Shown in pieces: positions 19,180 through 27,559 of a stretch of DNA of 64,000 nt (its first letter is position 1; each line of letters starts with the position of its first letter). This stretch comes from Natronincola peptidivorans (GTDB lineage Bacteria > Bacillota > Clostridia > Peptostreptococcales > Natronincolaceae): NCBI RefSeq assembly GCF_900111615.1, contig NZ_FOHU01000002.1:213785-277784 (forward strand). Reading direction: 5' to 3'. A model generated the notes under the pieces. That model did no database searches, had not been told where the DNA came from, and saw only the letters and a program-made list of their open reading frames with translations. Both the position numbers and the translations under genes were made by a program.

Positions 19180-19896
19180 ATGATTAGCGTTAAGGATTTG
19201 AACAAGGTTTATGAGAATGGCAGTATTGCTGTACATGCATTAAAAAGTGTCAATCTAGAAGTGAAGGAAGGAGAATTTATGGCAATTACAGGGCCATCCG
19301 GTTCTGGAAAGTCTACCTTTATGAATGTCATTGGATGCTTAGATGGAGCAACCTCTGGGATATATATACTAGATGATGAAAAGATTGAAGATTTACCTGA
19401 TAATGAATTAGCTGAAATACGGAATCGAAAAATCGGATTTGTTTTTCAATCCTTTAATTTAATACCACGAACCTCTGCCTTAAAAAATGTAGAACTGCCC
19501 ATGATGTATGCAGGAATCAGTGGTAGAGTCAGAAAGCAAAAAGCTCTAGAAGCATTAGAAAAGGTAGGGTTAGGAGATAGAGTAGAGCATAAGCCTAATG
19601 AACTGTCGGGGGGACAAAAACAAAGGGTAGCCATTGCTAGGGCCTTAGTGAATAATCCTGCTATTATTTTGGCGGATGAGCCTACAGGAAATCTAGATTC
19701 AAAATCTACTCAGGAGGTAATGGATCTCTTTAAAAAGCTGAATGAGGAGGGGGTTACTATACTCATTGTAACCCATGAACAGGAGATTGCAGAGCAAACC
19801 AATAGAATTATCAGCTTCCTTGATGGTGAAATCATTATGGATAAAATAATAGAAAAAGAAAAACTAGAAAAGAAAGATCAATCGATAGAAGCTTAG
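19180..19896 (+). CDS. MacB/LolD-type ABC transporter ATPase
   Basis: This is the ATP-hydrolysing subunit for the two permeases upstream. It has Walker A GPSGSGKST (~residues 37-45), Q-loop FVFQSFNLIPR (~88-98), signature LSGGQKQRVAIARAL (~142-156), Walker B IILADEPTGNLDS (~162-174) and the H-loop IVTHEQE. At 238 residues it matches the MacB/LolD/YknY subgroup. The last bases of the gene form one arm of a terminator shared with a convergent small gene. Confidence 0.95.
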   Translation: MISVKDLNKVYENGSIAVHALKSVNLEVKEGEFMAITGPSGSGKSTFMNVIGCLDGATSGIYILDDEKIEDLPDNELAEIRNRKIGFVFQSFNLIPRTSALKNVELPMMYAGISGRVRKQKALEALEKVGLGDRVEHKPNELSGGQKQRVAIARALVNNPAIILADEPTGNLDSKSTQEVMDLFKKLNEEGVTILIVTHEQEIAEQTNRIISFLDGEIIMDKIIEKEKLEKKDQSIEA

Positions 19897-19916
19897 GCTT
19901 CTATCGATTGATTTTA
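19878..19916. terminator. Bidirectional terminator overlapping both gene ends
   Basis: TCAATCGATAGAAGC (19878-19892) and GCTTCTATCGATTGA (19897-19911) form a perfect 15-bp stem with a TTAG loop, followed by TTTTATC. It contains the stop of the ABC ATPase gene and the last codons of the minus-strand 55-residue gene. Confidence 0.88.
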
Positions 19917-20068
19917 TCAGTTTCATTAGGGCTTCTCTTTCTCATTTCAAATATTGCTAAGTCTGTGGGAGCTATAGGATATAGCATACCATTGGATAAA
20001 ACATTTTCACTACCTAATCTTTGAGAAAGGGATCTTTTACGAGAAGTATTTCTATGTCTTCTAGCCAT
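19901..20068 (-). CDS. Small basic hypothetical protein (55 aa)
   Basis: An open frame of 55 codons reads MARRHRNTSRKRS..., with a very basic first third, a middle LSNGMLYPIAPTDLAIFEM and a charged end. A strong ribosome site (AAAGGAGTGA, on the minus strand at about 20074-20083) sits 5 bases before the ATG, and the gene ends inside a strong bidirectional terminator. Both support real expression. The basic N-terminus suggests nucleic-acid or spore-core binding, but I do not recognise the family and make no functional claim. It is convergent with the MacB-like operon. Confidence 0.65.
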   Translation of the reverse strand: MARRHRNTSRKRSLSQRLGSENVLSNGMLYPIAPTDLAIFEMRKRSPNETDKINR

Positions 20069-20245
20069 AAAGATTCACTCCTTTAGAAATTTTATCCCTA
20101 TTCTTAGTATGGACAGAAATAAAAAAAATACTAAATCAAAAAAATGTTAAATGCAAGTTTTCTGGAAGTAATATATAATCAATATAGACAATAATGGGTA
20201 GTATATGGATATATATGCCTCTATGGAAGGAGGAAAACATAGAAA

Positions 20246-21289
20246 ATGACGAAAGATTTTACAAAAGAAGATATTATTACCTTAGCAATTGAAAGCAGTT
20301 GTGACGAAACCTCTGTCAGTGTTTTGAAAAATGGAAGAACTGTTTTATCCAATATCATAGCATCTCAGATTGAGCAGCATCAAAAATTTGGCGGTGTGGT
20401 TCCTGAGGTAGCCTCAAGAAAGCATATCGAAAACATCAATATTGTGATAGAAGAAGCTTTAGAGGAAGCAAAGGTTTCCTTTGAAGACATCACCCATGTG
20501 GCAGCAACCTATGGACCTGGACTGGTAGGTGCGCTATTGGTGGGACTTTCAGCGGCTAAGGCTATTGCCTTTGCTAGAGAAATACCTTTAAATGGCGTAA
20601 ATCATATAGAAGGACATATCTATGCGAATTTTATTGAATATAGAGAATTAGAGCCGCCTTTTATCTGCTTGATTGTATCAGGAGGACATACTCACTTAGT
20701 ATACATGAAGGATTATGGGAAGTATGAAATATTAGGAAGAACAAGAGATGATGCAGCCGGTGAAGCCTTTGATAAAATAGCAAGAGCTTTAGGCTTAGGT
20801 TATCCCGGCGGCCCACAAATTGATAAGCTTGCAAAAATAGGCAATAAGAAGGCCATAGCTTTTCCTAAAGCATATCTAGAGGAAGGCAGCTATGATTTCA
20901 GCTTCAGTGGATTAAAATCTGCAGTATTAAATTATCTTAACTCTGAAAAAATGAAGGGTAATCCTATTGTTATAGAAGATGTAGCTGCCAGCTTCCAGCA
21001 GGCGGTGATTGAAATATTAGTAGAAAAAACCATAAGCTGTGCTTTGGAAAAGGGTATGAAACAGATTACCTTAGCTGGCGGAGTTGCTGCCAACAGTGGT
21101 TTACGACAACTGCTGCAGGAAAAGGCAAAGGAGCATGATTTAGATTTAAAATATCCGTCTCTAAAGCTATGTACCGATAATGCAGCCATGATTGGATGTG
21201 TAGGTTATTATGATTATATCAAGGGCCATCACTCAGCATTAGATTTGAATGGTGTTCCTAATTTAAAGATAGGAGAAAGACCCTTATAA
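20246..21289 (+). CDS. tsaD: tRNA t6A37 threonylcarbamoyltransferase TsaD
   Basis: TsaD transfers the threonylcarbamoyl group to A37 of tRNA. The 347-residue ASKHA protein has [14 protein letters not shown] at the start, the metal-binding [10 protein letters not shown] (~residues 117-126), [15 protein letters not shown] (~138-152) and [13 protein letters not shown] (~279-291). AAGGAGG precedes the ATG by 12 bases, a rather long spacing. It is separated from tsaE-tsaB-rimI by the export operon. TsaC, the remaining enzyme, is not in the window. Confidence 0.96.
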   Translation: MTKDFTKEDIITLAIESSCDETSVSVLKNGRTVLSNIIASQIEQHQKFGGVVPEVASRKHIENINIVIEEALEEAKVSFEDITHVAATYGPGLVGALLVGLSAAKAIAFAREIPLNGVNHIEGHIYANFIEYRELEPPFICLIVSGGHTHLVYMKDYGKYEILGRTRDDAAGEAFDKIARALGLGYPGGPQIDKLAKIGNKKAIAFPKAYLEEGSYDFSFSGLKSAVLNYLNSEKMKGNPIVIEDVAASFQQAVIEILVEKTISCALEKGMKQITLAGGVAANSGLRQLLQEKAKEHDLDLKYPSLKLCTDNAAMIGCVGYYDYIKGHHSALDLNGVPNLKIGERPL

Positions 21290-21394
21290 GACTTGAAACT
21301 TTTGGAAAAACTACATAACATTACTTGTATAATGCCCCCTCCCCCCTATGATATAATGGAATTGACATATTAACGATAATGGGAGGGGTTTTTT

Positions 21395-21562
21395 ATGGAA
21401 TTATTAGCATGGATGAGAAAAATCGACGGGAGCATGGGGAAAACTTCATTATTACAGCTAATTGATGAAATGCACGGAGCAATCGACGCACTATTAATGA
21501 AAACCAAGGAACAGGAAAACACCATCAAGGAACTAAGAGAAGCATTAGAACAACAGCAATAA
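21395..21562 (+). CDS. Small coiled-coil hypothetical protein (55 aa)
   Basis: A 55-codon frame begins MELLAWMRKIDGSMGKTSL and ends with a heptad-like helix (MKTKEQENTIKELREALEQQQ). GGGAGGGG at 21381-21388 lies 6 bases upstream of the ATG, and a terminator follows at 21610. The leucine/isoleucine spacing suggests a short coiled coil that oligomerises. No family is recognised. It directly precedes the DnaA-box cluster, which may be coincidence. Confidence 0.6.
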   Translation: MELLAWMRKIDGSMGKTSLLQLIDEMHGAIDALLMKTKEQENTIKELREALEQQQ

Positions 21563-21609
21563 TATACATAATTTAAAAAAAAGTAGTGATTATGAGATTT
21601 TATGTTAAT

Positions 21610-21648
21610 AAAAAAACCCAACACTAGAAAGCTGTAGGGTTTTTTTAT
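21610..21648 (+). terminator. Terminator after small coiled-coil gene
   Basis: AAAAAACCC (21611-21619) pairs with GGGTTTTTT (21637-21645) and continues into T residues. The loop is 17 bases. Confidence 0.65.
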
Positions 21649-21654
21649 TGCTAT

Positions 21655-21794
21655 ATATACACAGATTTATACACAGAGATAAAAAGGGAAAATGTTTACA
21701 TTGTGGATAAAATATGATTAATGATGCCTACAAGGGTAAAGCTTGTGGATAAGCCTGTGGATTCTGTGGGAAACATGTGGATAGGTGTGGATAT
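21655..21794. repeat. Cluster of DnaA-box-like 9-mers
   Basis: Within 140 bases there are two sites on one strand, ATATACACA (21655-21663) and TTATACACA (21667-21675). On the other are TTGTGGATAA (21701-21710), TTGTGGATAA (21743-21752), CCTGTGGATT (21754-21763), CATGTGGATA (21774-21783) and GTGTGGATAT (21785-21794). The DnaA-box consensus is TTATCCACA (TGTGGATAA), so two are perfect and the rest one to two bases off. An AT-rich stretch follows (21795-21870). No dnaA, dnaN or other origin gene is adjacent, so this may be a DnaA-titrating or regulatory locus rather than oriC. Confidence 0.7.
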
Positions 21795-21918
21795 AACTTC
21801 CCATAATAATATATGCCATACCTATCTAAAATATGACTAAAAAATAATGTTAACATAAATTCGCCGATGGATGACAATAACAACTATATATATGACTATA
21901 TACCCATTTTTAAAAGAA

Positions 21919-21951
21919 AGTCCCACCTTTATTTTTTAAAAAGGTGGGACT
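21919..21951 (-). terminator. Terminator after the dipeptidase gene
   Basis: AGTCCCACCTTT (21919-21930) and AAAGGTGGGACT (21940-21951) form a perfect 12-bp stem. Read on the minus strand it is followed by TTCTTTT, fitting the end of the gene at 21987. Confidence 0.85.
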
Positions 21952-21986
21952 ATATCCTGAGAGAAAACTAAGATCTAGAAAGTCTG

Positions 21987-23402
21987 TTATTTGACACTTG
22001 CCAAGTGATATAAAGCCTTTCCATATATATGAGTAATATGTAGTAGGTTTTCTATAGAAATAAATTCATTTTTTTGATGGGCAGTCTCTTCTTCACCGGG
22101 AAAAAGAGGGCCAAAGGCTACAATGTTCTCCATTGCTCGAGCATAGGTTCCTCCGCCTATGGTAATAGGGACTGCATCACTGTCTCCAGTCTCTTCTCGA
22201 TACACCTTCATCAAACTTTGAATCAGAGTATGCTCTTGGGGTACATATAAGGGTTTTGAGTCTTCATCTAAAACCAATTCAATCCCTGTGTCCTTTAATG
22301 CATCGCTTATTCCTGCCAGAACATCCTTGCCGGAGGAAGTGATGGGATATCTGACATTGATTTTGACATCTACGTGTTTTTCATCAGCATCAATGACACC
22401 AACGTTAAAAATAAGCTTCCCTGAAATGTCATCTTCAAACCCGCAGCCTATGCTTTCGCCGTTGTATTCCATTGCTATATTTCTATTATACATTTTAATA
22501 AAATCAAAGATACCACCACTGCAGTCATGAAGCTCTCCTAGAAATAGCAATAGCTGAGAAATAGCATTATGACCTTTTTCAGGCGTACTTCCATGGGCTG
22601 AAATTCCTTCAGAAATGATGGTGACAGCAGAATGATCCTGTATCATAGATAGCTTATACCCAGTTTTAGCAACAAAGCTCTCCAATAAGGCTTCAAGCCT
22701 AATAATATCCTCTTTTGGAGCTTTTAACACAGCCTTACATTTATCAGGTACTACATTGGGCCGAGTACCTCCTTGAATGCTTTTTATCATTATGCCAGCA
22801 GAAGGATTATGTCCCTTGGGCCACTTCTTTATCAACGAGAATACTTGAATTCCTTTTTCTCCATAGATTACAGGAAAATCTCCATCAGGAGTAAAGCCCA
22901 TATCTGGATTTTTCTCTTTCTTTAAGTAATACTCCATATCCTTCATGCCCGTCTCTTCATTGGTACCAAATATAATCCTAATCCTTTTGTTAATGGGAAG
23001 CTGAGATTCCTTTAAAGCCTTCATAGCAAAAAGTGCAGCTACAACAGGACCTTTATCATCCATTGTTCCCCTTCCGAAGATCTTACCATCATGGATTTCT
23101 GCTCCATAGGGAGGATAACACCATCCTTCCCCTTCAGGTACCACATCTAAATGGCCAAGAATACCGATGGTTTCTTCGCCTTCCCCCATCTCCGCAAAGC
23201 CCGCATAGCCTTCAAGATTGGTTGTTGTAAAACCCATTTCTTCCGCCAAAGCTAAAGCATATTCTAAAGCAGCGTTTACACCTTCTCCAAAGGGCATGCC
23301 TGGTTTTGCCTCTTCTTCTAAACTTTTTATTCTTACAAGCTGTTGGGTTTGATGAATAAGATCATCACGATAACTGTTAATCAATTGAACCAGTTTTTCC
23401 AT
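21987..23402 (-). CDS. pepV: PepV-like M20 dipeptidase
   Basis: A 471-residue zinc dipeptidase of the M20 PepV group, acting on dipeptides (often Xaa-His or broad range) in the cytoplasm. It has the first metal site GILGHLDVVPEGEGW (~residues 78-92), GRGTMDDKGPVVAAL (~110-124) with the bridging Asp, and the catalytic-Glu region FGTNEETGMKDMEYY (~144-158). The dimerisation/lid domain occupies the middle, and the C-terminal metal His lies near EETAHQKNEF. The ribosome site TTGGAGGA is 8 bases before the ATG. It ends before a strong terminator and may be transcribed with the ABC-F gene upstream (30-base gap). Confidence 0.9.
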   Translation of the reverse strand: MEKLVQLINSYRDDLIHQTQQLVRIKSLEEEAKPGMPFGEGVNAALEYALALAEEMGFTTTNLEGYAGFAEMGEGEETIGILGHLDVVPEGEGWCYPPYGAEIHDGKIFGRGTMDDKGPVVAALFAMKALKESQLPINKRIRIIFGTNEETGMKDMEYYLKKEKNPDMGFTPDGDFPVIYGEKGIQVFSLIKKWPKGHNPSAGIMIKSIQGGTRPNVVPDKCKAVLKAPKEDIIRLEALLESFVAKTGYKLSMIQDHSAVTIISEGISAHGSTPEKGHNAISQLLLFLGELHDCSGGIFDFIKMYNRNIAMEYNGESIGCGFEDDISGKLIFNVGVIDADEKHVDVKINVRYPITSSGKDVLAGISDALKDTGIELVLDEDSKPLYVPQEHTLIQSLMKVYREETGDSDAVPITIGGGTYARAMENIVAFGPLFPGEEETAHQKNEFISIENLLHITHIYGKALYHLASVK

Positions 23403-23432
23403 TTTTTTTATCCTCCAAATATTTATTGATGT

Positions 23433-25337
23433 CTAGGCATCCCATTCCGCATAAAGCTGGTCAATTCGTTCCTTTAGCATGATTGTTTCTTTATGAATCT
23501 CTCGGCTTTTTTCAGGGTTTGTATAGATCTCCTGCTGACACAGGAGGGTCTCTGACTCTATAAGTTTTTCCTCTAATAGCATGATTTCTTCTTCTATTTT
23601 CTCGCGATTTTTTGCTAATTGACGCTGCTTGTCTCTTTCTTCCTTTTCTTTACGTCGTTCTTCCTTTAGCTGAGTTTTTGTTTTTATTTCAGTTTCTTCC
23701 TCTTGATATAATTGTTGATTTTTCTTTTCTACATAGTAATCATAATTTCCCAAAAATACTTCAGTGCCAGTCGCCTTTAAATCAATAACCTTAGTAGTAA
23801 CGCGATTTAAAAAATAGCGGTCATGAGAAATTACAAAGATAGTACCATCATAGCGTAAAAGCGCTTCCTCTAATACTTCCTTTGAATCAATGTCTAAGTG
23901 GTTGGTAGGCTCATCCAGCAGTAGAAAATTTGCATTAGACAAAATCAGCTTTAAAAGAGATAATCGAGATTTTTCTCCACCACTTAAGTTAGATACAGGT
24001 TTATAAACATCTTCTTCTCGAAATAAAAAACTACCTAAAAGGGTTCGCACTTCAGTTTCCTTCATATAAGCATGTTCATCCCATATTTCATCAATAACCA
24101 TCTTATCCAGATGAAGTCCTTCCTGCTCTTGATCATAGTAGCCCAAATCAACATTATGGCCTAAACGCAGTTGGCCATCACTGGCCTTAAGTTTTCCTAA
24201 GATAATCTTGAAAAGTGTGGATTTACCAATACCATTGGCACCAATCAAGGCAACCCTTTCTCCACGGTAAATGTCAAAGGTAACCTGACGAAATAGAGGT
24301 GTATCATCAAAAGCTTTCTCAAGATTTTCAATAGACAACACATCATTACCACTTTTAACGGTTGTTTGAAACTGCATTTTTGCCTTGGTCTGCTGGGTCT
24401 GTGGAGCCTGAAGTTCTTCTACTTTTGCCAGCTGTTTTTCCTTGCTCTTAGCACGGTTCATCAGCTTCTCTGTACCATGCTGACGAAGTCTGCGAATCAT
24501 ATCTTTTTGTTTAGTAATTTCCTTCTGTTGCTGATGGTATGCCTTTAATTGGTGCTGACGAATAACTTGCTTTTTTTTAACAAAATCTGTATAGCTTCCT
24601 AGATAGCTCTCCAGTTGATGATTTTCTATCTCCATAATACGGGTAACCAATTGATCCAAAAAATATCTATCGTGAGAAATCATCAGCACAGTTCCTAGAT
24701 AATCCTTAAGAAAACCCTCCAGCCATTCCACTGCCTCTATGTCTAAATGATTAGTAGGCTCATCCAGCATTAAAAGATCAGGCTTTGAAAGTAATAGCTT
24801 TGCAAGAGAAACCCTTGTTTTTTGACCACCGCTCAGCTGAGAAATAGGCTGAGAAAACTCATCCTCTGAGAAACCCAGACCCTTTAATACCCCTCTTACT
24901 TCACTGCGAAATCCATAACCGTTACCTTCATTAAATGCCTCCAGCATACCAGCATATGCATCCATAGAGGTTTGTAATTGTGACGAGTTGCTTGGATCTT
25001 TCCCTAATACAGCAATTTGCTGCTCTAATTCTCTAAGATTTTCCTCCATAGCTATTAAACCTGCAAAAACATCCACAACTTCTTCATAAACAGTATTGGC
25101 TAGATTTAATCTATTGTTTTGTTCTAAATAACCTATTGTTGTAGATTTTGAAATGTATAATTCTCCGTCATCATAAGGAAGCTGTTGACAAAGAATCTTA
25201 AAAAGGGTGGTTTTTCCTGCTCCATTGATGCCAACAAGTCCAACCCTTTCACCCTTGTTAATACTGAAGGAAATATTTTTTATAATTAAATCAACTCCAA
25301 AGGATTTACTTATATTATTACAGGATAATACAATCAT
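23433..25337 (-). CDS. ABC-F family ATPase (ribosome-associated)
   Basis: A 634-residue soluble protein with two ABC domains and no membrane segments. Domain 1 has GINGAGKTTLF (~residues 37-47) and LSGGQKTRVSLAKLL with MLDEPTNHLDIEAVEWLE. Domain 2 has GANGIGKSTLF (~356-366) and LSGGEKSRLSLLKLI with LLDEPTNHLDIDSKE. A helical P-site-tRNA-interaction-like linker (~240-320) lies between, and a charged coiled-coil C-terminus (~555-634) resembles Uup/YdiF-type proteins. ABC-F proteins act on ribosomes in translation or antibiotic protection; which one applies here is not clear. AGGAGGACAACGAGGTT precedes the ATG. Confidence 0.92.
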   Translation of the reverse strand: MIVLSCNNISKSFGVDLIIKNISFSINKGERVGLVGINGAGKTTLFKILCQQLPYDDGELYISKSTTIGYLEQNNRLNLANTVYEEVVDVFAGLIAMEENLRELEQQIAVLGKDPSNSSQLQTSMDAYAGMLEAFNEGNGYGFRSEVRGVLKGLGFSEDEFSQPISQLSGGQKTRVSLAKLLLSKPDLLMLDEPTNHLDIEAVEWLEGFLKDYLGTVLMISHDRYFLDQLVTRIMEIENHQLESYLGSYTDFVKKKQVIRQHQLKAYHQQQKEITKQKDMIRRLRQHGTEKLMNRAKSKEKQLAKVEELQAPQTQQTKAKMQFQTTVKSGNDVLSIENLEKAFDDTPLFRQVTFDIYRGERVALIGANGIGKSTLFKIILGKLKASDGQLRLGHNVDLGYYDQEQEGLHLDKMVIDEIWDEHAYMKETEVRTLLGSFLFREEDVYKPVSNLSGGEKSRLSLLKLILSNANFLLLDEPTNHLDIDSKEVLEEALLRYDGTIFVISHDRYFLNRVTTKVIDLKATGTEVFLGNYDYYVEKKNQQLYQEEETEIKTKTQLKEERRKEKEERDKQRQLAKNREKIEEEIMLLEEKLIESETLLCQQEIYTNPEKSREIHKETIMLKERIDQLYAEWDA

Positions 25338-25513
25338 AACCTCGTTGTCCTCCTAAAATTACTGAAAAAATAATGTAAAAGGGAAAAATATAAAAAAGCA
25401 TTTCCTTAAACATAGTATTTTTCTAAAATTTATTTGTATAACACTAATAGTTTAACAAAAAAAGTGGCAATAATAAAGGGTAAGCTGGCAAAGAAAAAAG
25501 AGTGAATTGAGGA

Positions 25514-25542
25514 TTTACACTGGACTAAATATTTGTTATAAT
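25514..25542 (+). promoter_or_regulatory. Sigma-A type promoter with long leader before rex
   Basis: TTTACA (25514-25519), a 17-base spacer and TATAAT (25537-25542) form a near-consensus promoter. Transcription would start near 25550, about 310 bases before rex. The leader holds a 43-codon frame without a ribosome site (TTG 25690 to TAG 25818, ending LKKGIVKKSS) and a weak ATCTC/GAGAT hairpin near 25717. I see no known riboswitch in it. Confidence 0.65.
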
Positions 25543-25860
25543 ACATAATTGGGGAAATAGTTAAATTATGCCAAAGCTTCTTACAAAATAATATTTTACT
25601 GTTTTTTCCATTAAAATCTGGGTATATACATAGTTAGTTAATTTTATATCAAGGATATATTTAAAAAAATTCATCATAACTATAACAAATTGATCTTATT
25701 AAGCAGAAGCATTGGGATCTCAGAAGGAGATGCTACCCTATCTGCTAGTTACAAAGAGTTTATCTATACCAACCCTTACTACAGGTTGAAGAAAGGTATT
25801 GTAAAAAAATCTTCTTAGCAATTGAATGCAACTAAAAATAAAAATGGGAGACGATTACAT

Positions 25861-26511
25861 ATGGCAAAAAAATTTAAGGATATTTCAATGGCTGTTATTC
25901 GGAGACTGCCAAAGTATCATCGATATTTAAAAGAATTATTAGACAAAGAGGTTTACCGAATTTCATCAAAGGAATTAAGTAACATGATGGGGTTTACTGC
26001 TTCGCAGATTCGCCAGGATTTAAACAATTTTGGGGGATTTGGCCAACAGGGATATGGCTATAATGTAGAAGAGCTTTATGGGGAAATCAAAAAGATCTTG
26101 GGACTAAATATTAGCTATGGAACTGTTATTATTGGTTCCGGTAACCTTGGTCAAGCTATTGCTAACTACACCAATTTACAGAAACATGGCTTCAATCTAT
26201 TGGCATTATTTGATACCAACCCTAAGCTTATTGGTATGAGGATAAGAGATGTTCCCATCTATGATATTGATGAAATGCAGGAGTTTATTGATACAAATAA
26301 CATTAACATCGGTATCATATGTACCCCAAAAGAATTTGCCCAAGACATAGCCAATAAGCTTGTAAAAGCAAATGTATCGGCTATATGGAATTTTGCACCA
26401 ATAGACCTTAAGGTGCCAGAAAATATTATTGTTGAAAATGTTCATTTAAGTGATAGTTTATTTATTATCTCTTATTTATTAAACAACCAAGAAAAAGAGC
26501 AATGGGATTAA
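25861..26511 (+). CDS. rex: Redox-sensing transcriptional repressor Rex
   Basis: Rex represses fermentative and reductive genes when NADH is low and leaves DNA when NADH is high. The 216-residue protein has an N-terminal winged helix (AVIRRLPKYHRYLKELLDKEV..ISSKELSNMMGFTASQIRQDL, ~residues 9-50) with the conserved FGGFGQQGYGYNV, then a Rossmann domain with VIIGSGNLGQAIANY (~residues 84-98). The ATG at 25861, ten bases after GGGAG, gives the standard Rex N-terminus; the longer frame from TTG 25822 is not needed. It is typical of obligate anaerobic Clostridia. Confidence 0.95.
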   Translation: MAKKFKDISMAVIRRLPKYHRYLKELLDKEVYRISSKELSNMMGFTASQIRQDLNNFGGFGQQGYGYNVEELYGEIKKILGLNISYGTVIIGSGNLGQAIANYTNLQKHGFNLLALFDTNPKLIGMRIRDVPIYDIDEMQEFIDTNNINIGIICTPKEFAQDIANKLVKANVSAIWNFAPIDLKVPENIIVENVHLSDSLFIISYLLNNQEKEQWD

Positions 26512-26554
26512 CCAAAAGAAGTCTTTTGAAAAAGCTTTTGATAAAATGACCTCT

Positions 26555-26586
26555 AAAACCTATATCCAAGGATGTAGGTTTTTTTA
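26555..26586 (+). terminator. Terminator after rex
   Basis: AAAACCTAtATCC pairs with GGATgTAGGTTTT around a short loop, and the T-tract runs to 26585. Confidence 0.85.
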
Positions 26587-26631
26587 AACAGGCCAATCTA
26601 AAATAGAGATTGCGAAATAAAGGTGATAAAA

Positions 26632-27075
26632 ATGAGAAATTATTATCTGCAAATTAACGAGTATGTAGAAAAGCTAGTAGAAAATATTATTATACATGAT
26701 AAAAAAGGACTTGTAGTGAAGGGAACTTCTTTATCCGTTATAGAACTATTGATATTAAAAAAACTAGGAAATGTCCAAGAAAAGAAAATGTATGAGATGA
26801 TTGAAGCATTAAACATAGACAGGAATTCCTTTGTTACCTATATCAATAAGCTGCAGCAAAAGCAATATATTATGAAAAGAAAGTCTAGAAAAGATAAGAG
26901 AGTACAGGTATTAAGTCTAACAGAAAAAGGGAAAGAATTGACTGCAGAAATAGTAAAAAAAGAAAAGGAAATGCTGTATTCAATATTAAATGATTTTTCC
27001 TTTAATGAGGAGAAGGCTATTTTAAAATTTTTAGTGAAACTAGATATGCTAAACAAAGAAAAAAATAGGAATTAA
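26632..27075 (+). CDS. MarR-family transcriptional regulator
   Basis: A 147-residue winged-helix protein. Residues ~35-100 contain the MarR helix-turn-helix (LSVIELLILKKLG...MIEALNIDRNSFVTYINKL) and the wing KRKSRKDKRVQVLSLTEKGKEL. Ligand and targets are unknown; no adjacent target gene in the same direction is evident. ATG 26632 is preferred, six bases after AAAGGTG (26619-26625); GTG at 26623 lies within that site. A terminator shared with the ferredoxin gene follows. Confidence 0.85.
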   Translation: MRNYYLQINEYVEKLVENIIIHDKKGLVVKGTSLSVIELLILKKLGNVQEKKMYEMIEALNIDRNSFVTYINKLQQKQYIMKRKSRKDKRVQVLSLTEKGKELTAEIVKKEKEMLYSILNDFSFNEEKAILKFLVKLDMLNKEKNRN

Positions 27076-27083
27076 GACAATAA

Positions 27084-27114
27084 AAAAGTGGCAGCTATAA
27101 AATCTACCACTTTC
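27084..27114. terminator. Bidirectional terminator between marR-type gene and ferredoxin
   Basis: AAAAGTGG and CCACTTT form the stem with A/T tracts on both outer sides, serving the convergent genes. Confidence 0.6.
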
Positions 27115-27128
27115 CTACATTTTAAAAT

Positions 27129-27335
<207 letters not shown>

Positions 27336-27559
27336 TTACAATATGTATTATAACAAGGAAAAAAGATTATAATCAATGAAATCAAATATTTTTTGGACAA
27401 AAATGCTAAAATATAATGATTTTCATTTTAGTTTTAATAGCATAAGAAAGAGAAAATATGTTAAAATAAAATGTAGTGCTCCAATTCTCTATAAAAAAGG
27501 GATAGATGGACAATACTTTGTAGGAAAGTAACCAGTTGTAGTTTGGGAGGCGTAAAAGG

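Noticed and set aside
21655..21870. Chromosomal replication origin
   Set aside because: DnaA boxes and an AT-rich stretch are present, but dnaA, dnaN, rpmH or other usual origin neighbours are absent, so oriC itself is not claimed.
25690..25818. 43-codon frame in the rex leader as a protein gene
   Set aside because: It needs a TTG start without any ribosome site and has no recognised family; kept only as part of the leader finding.
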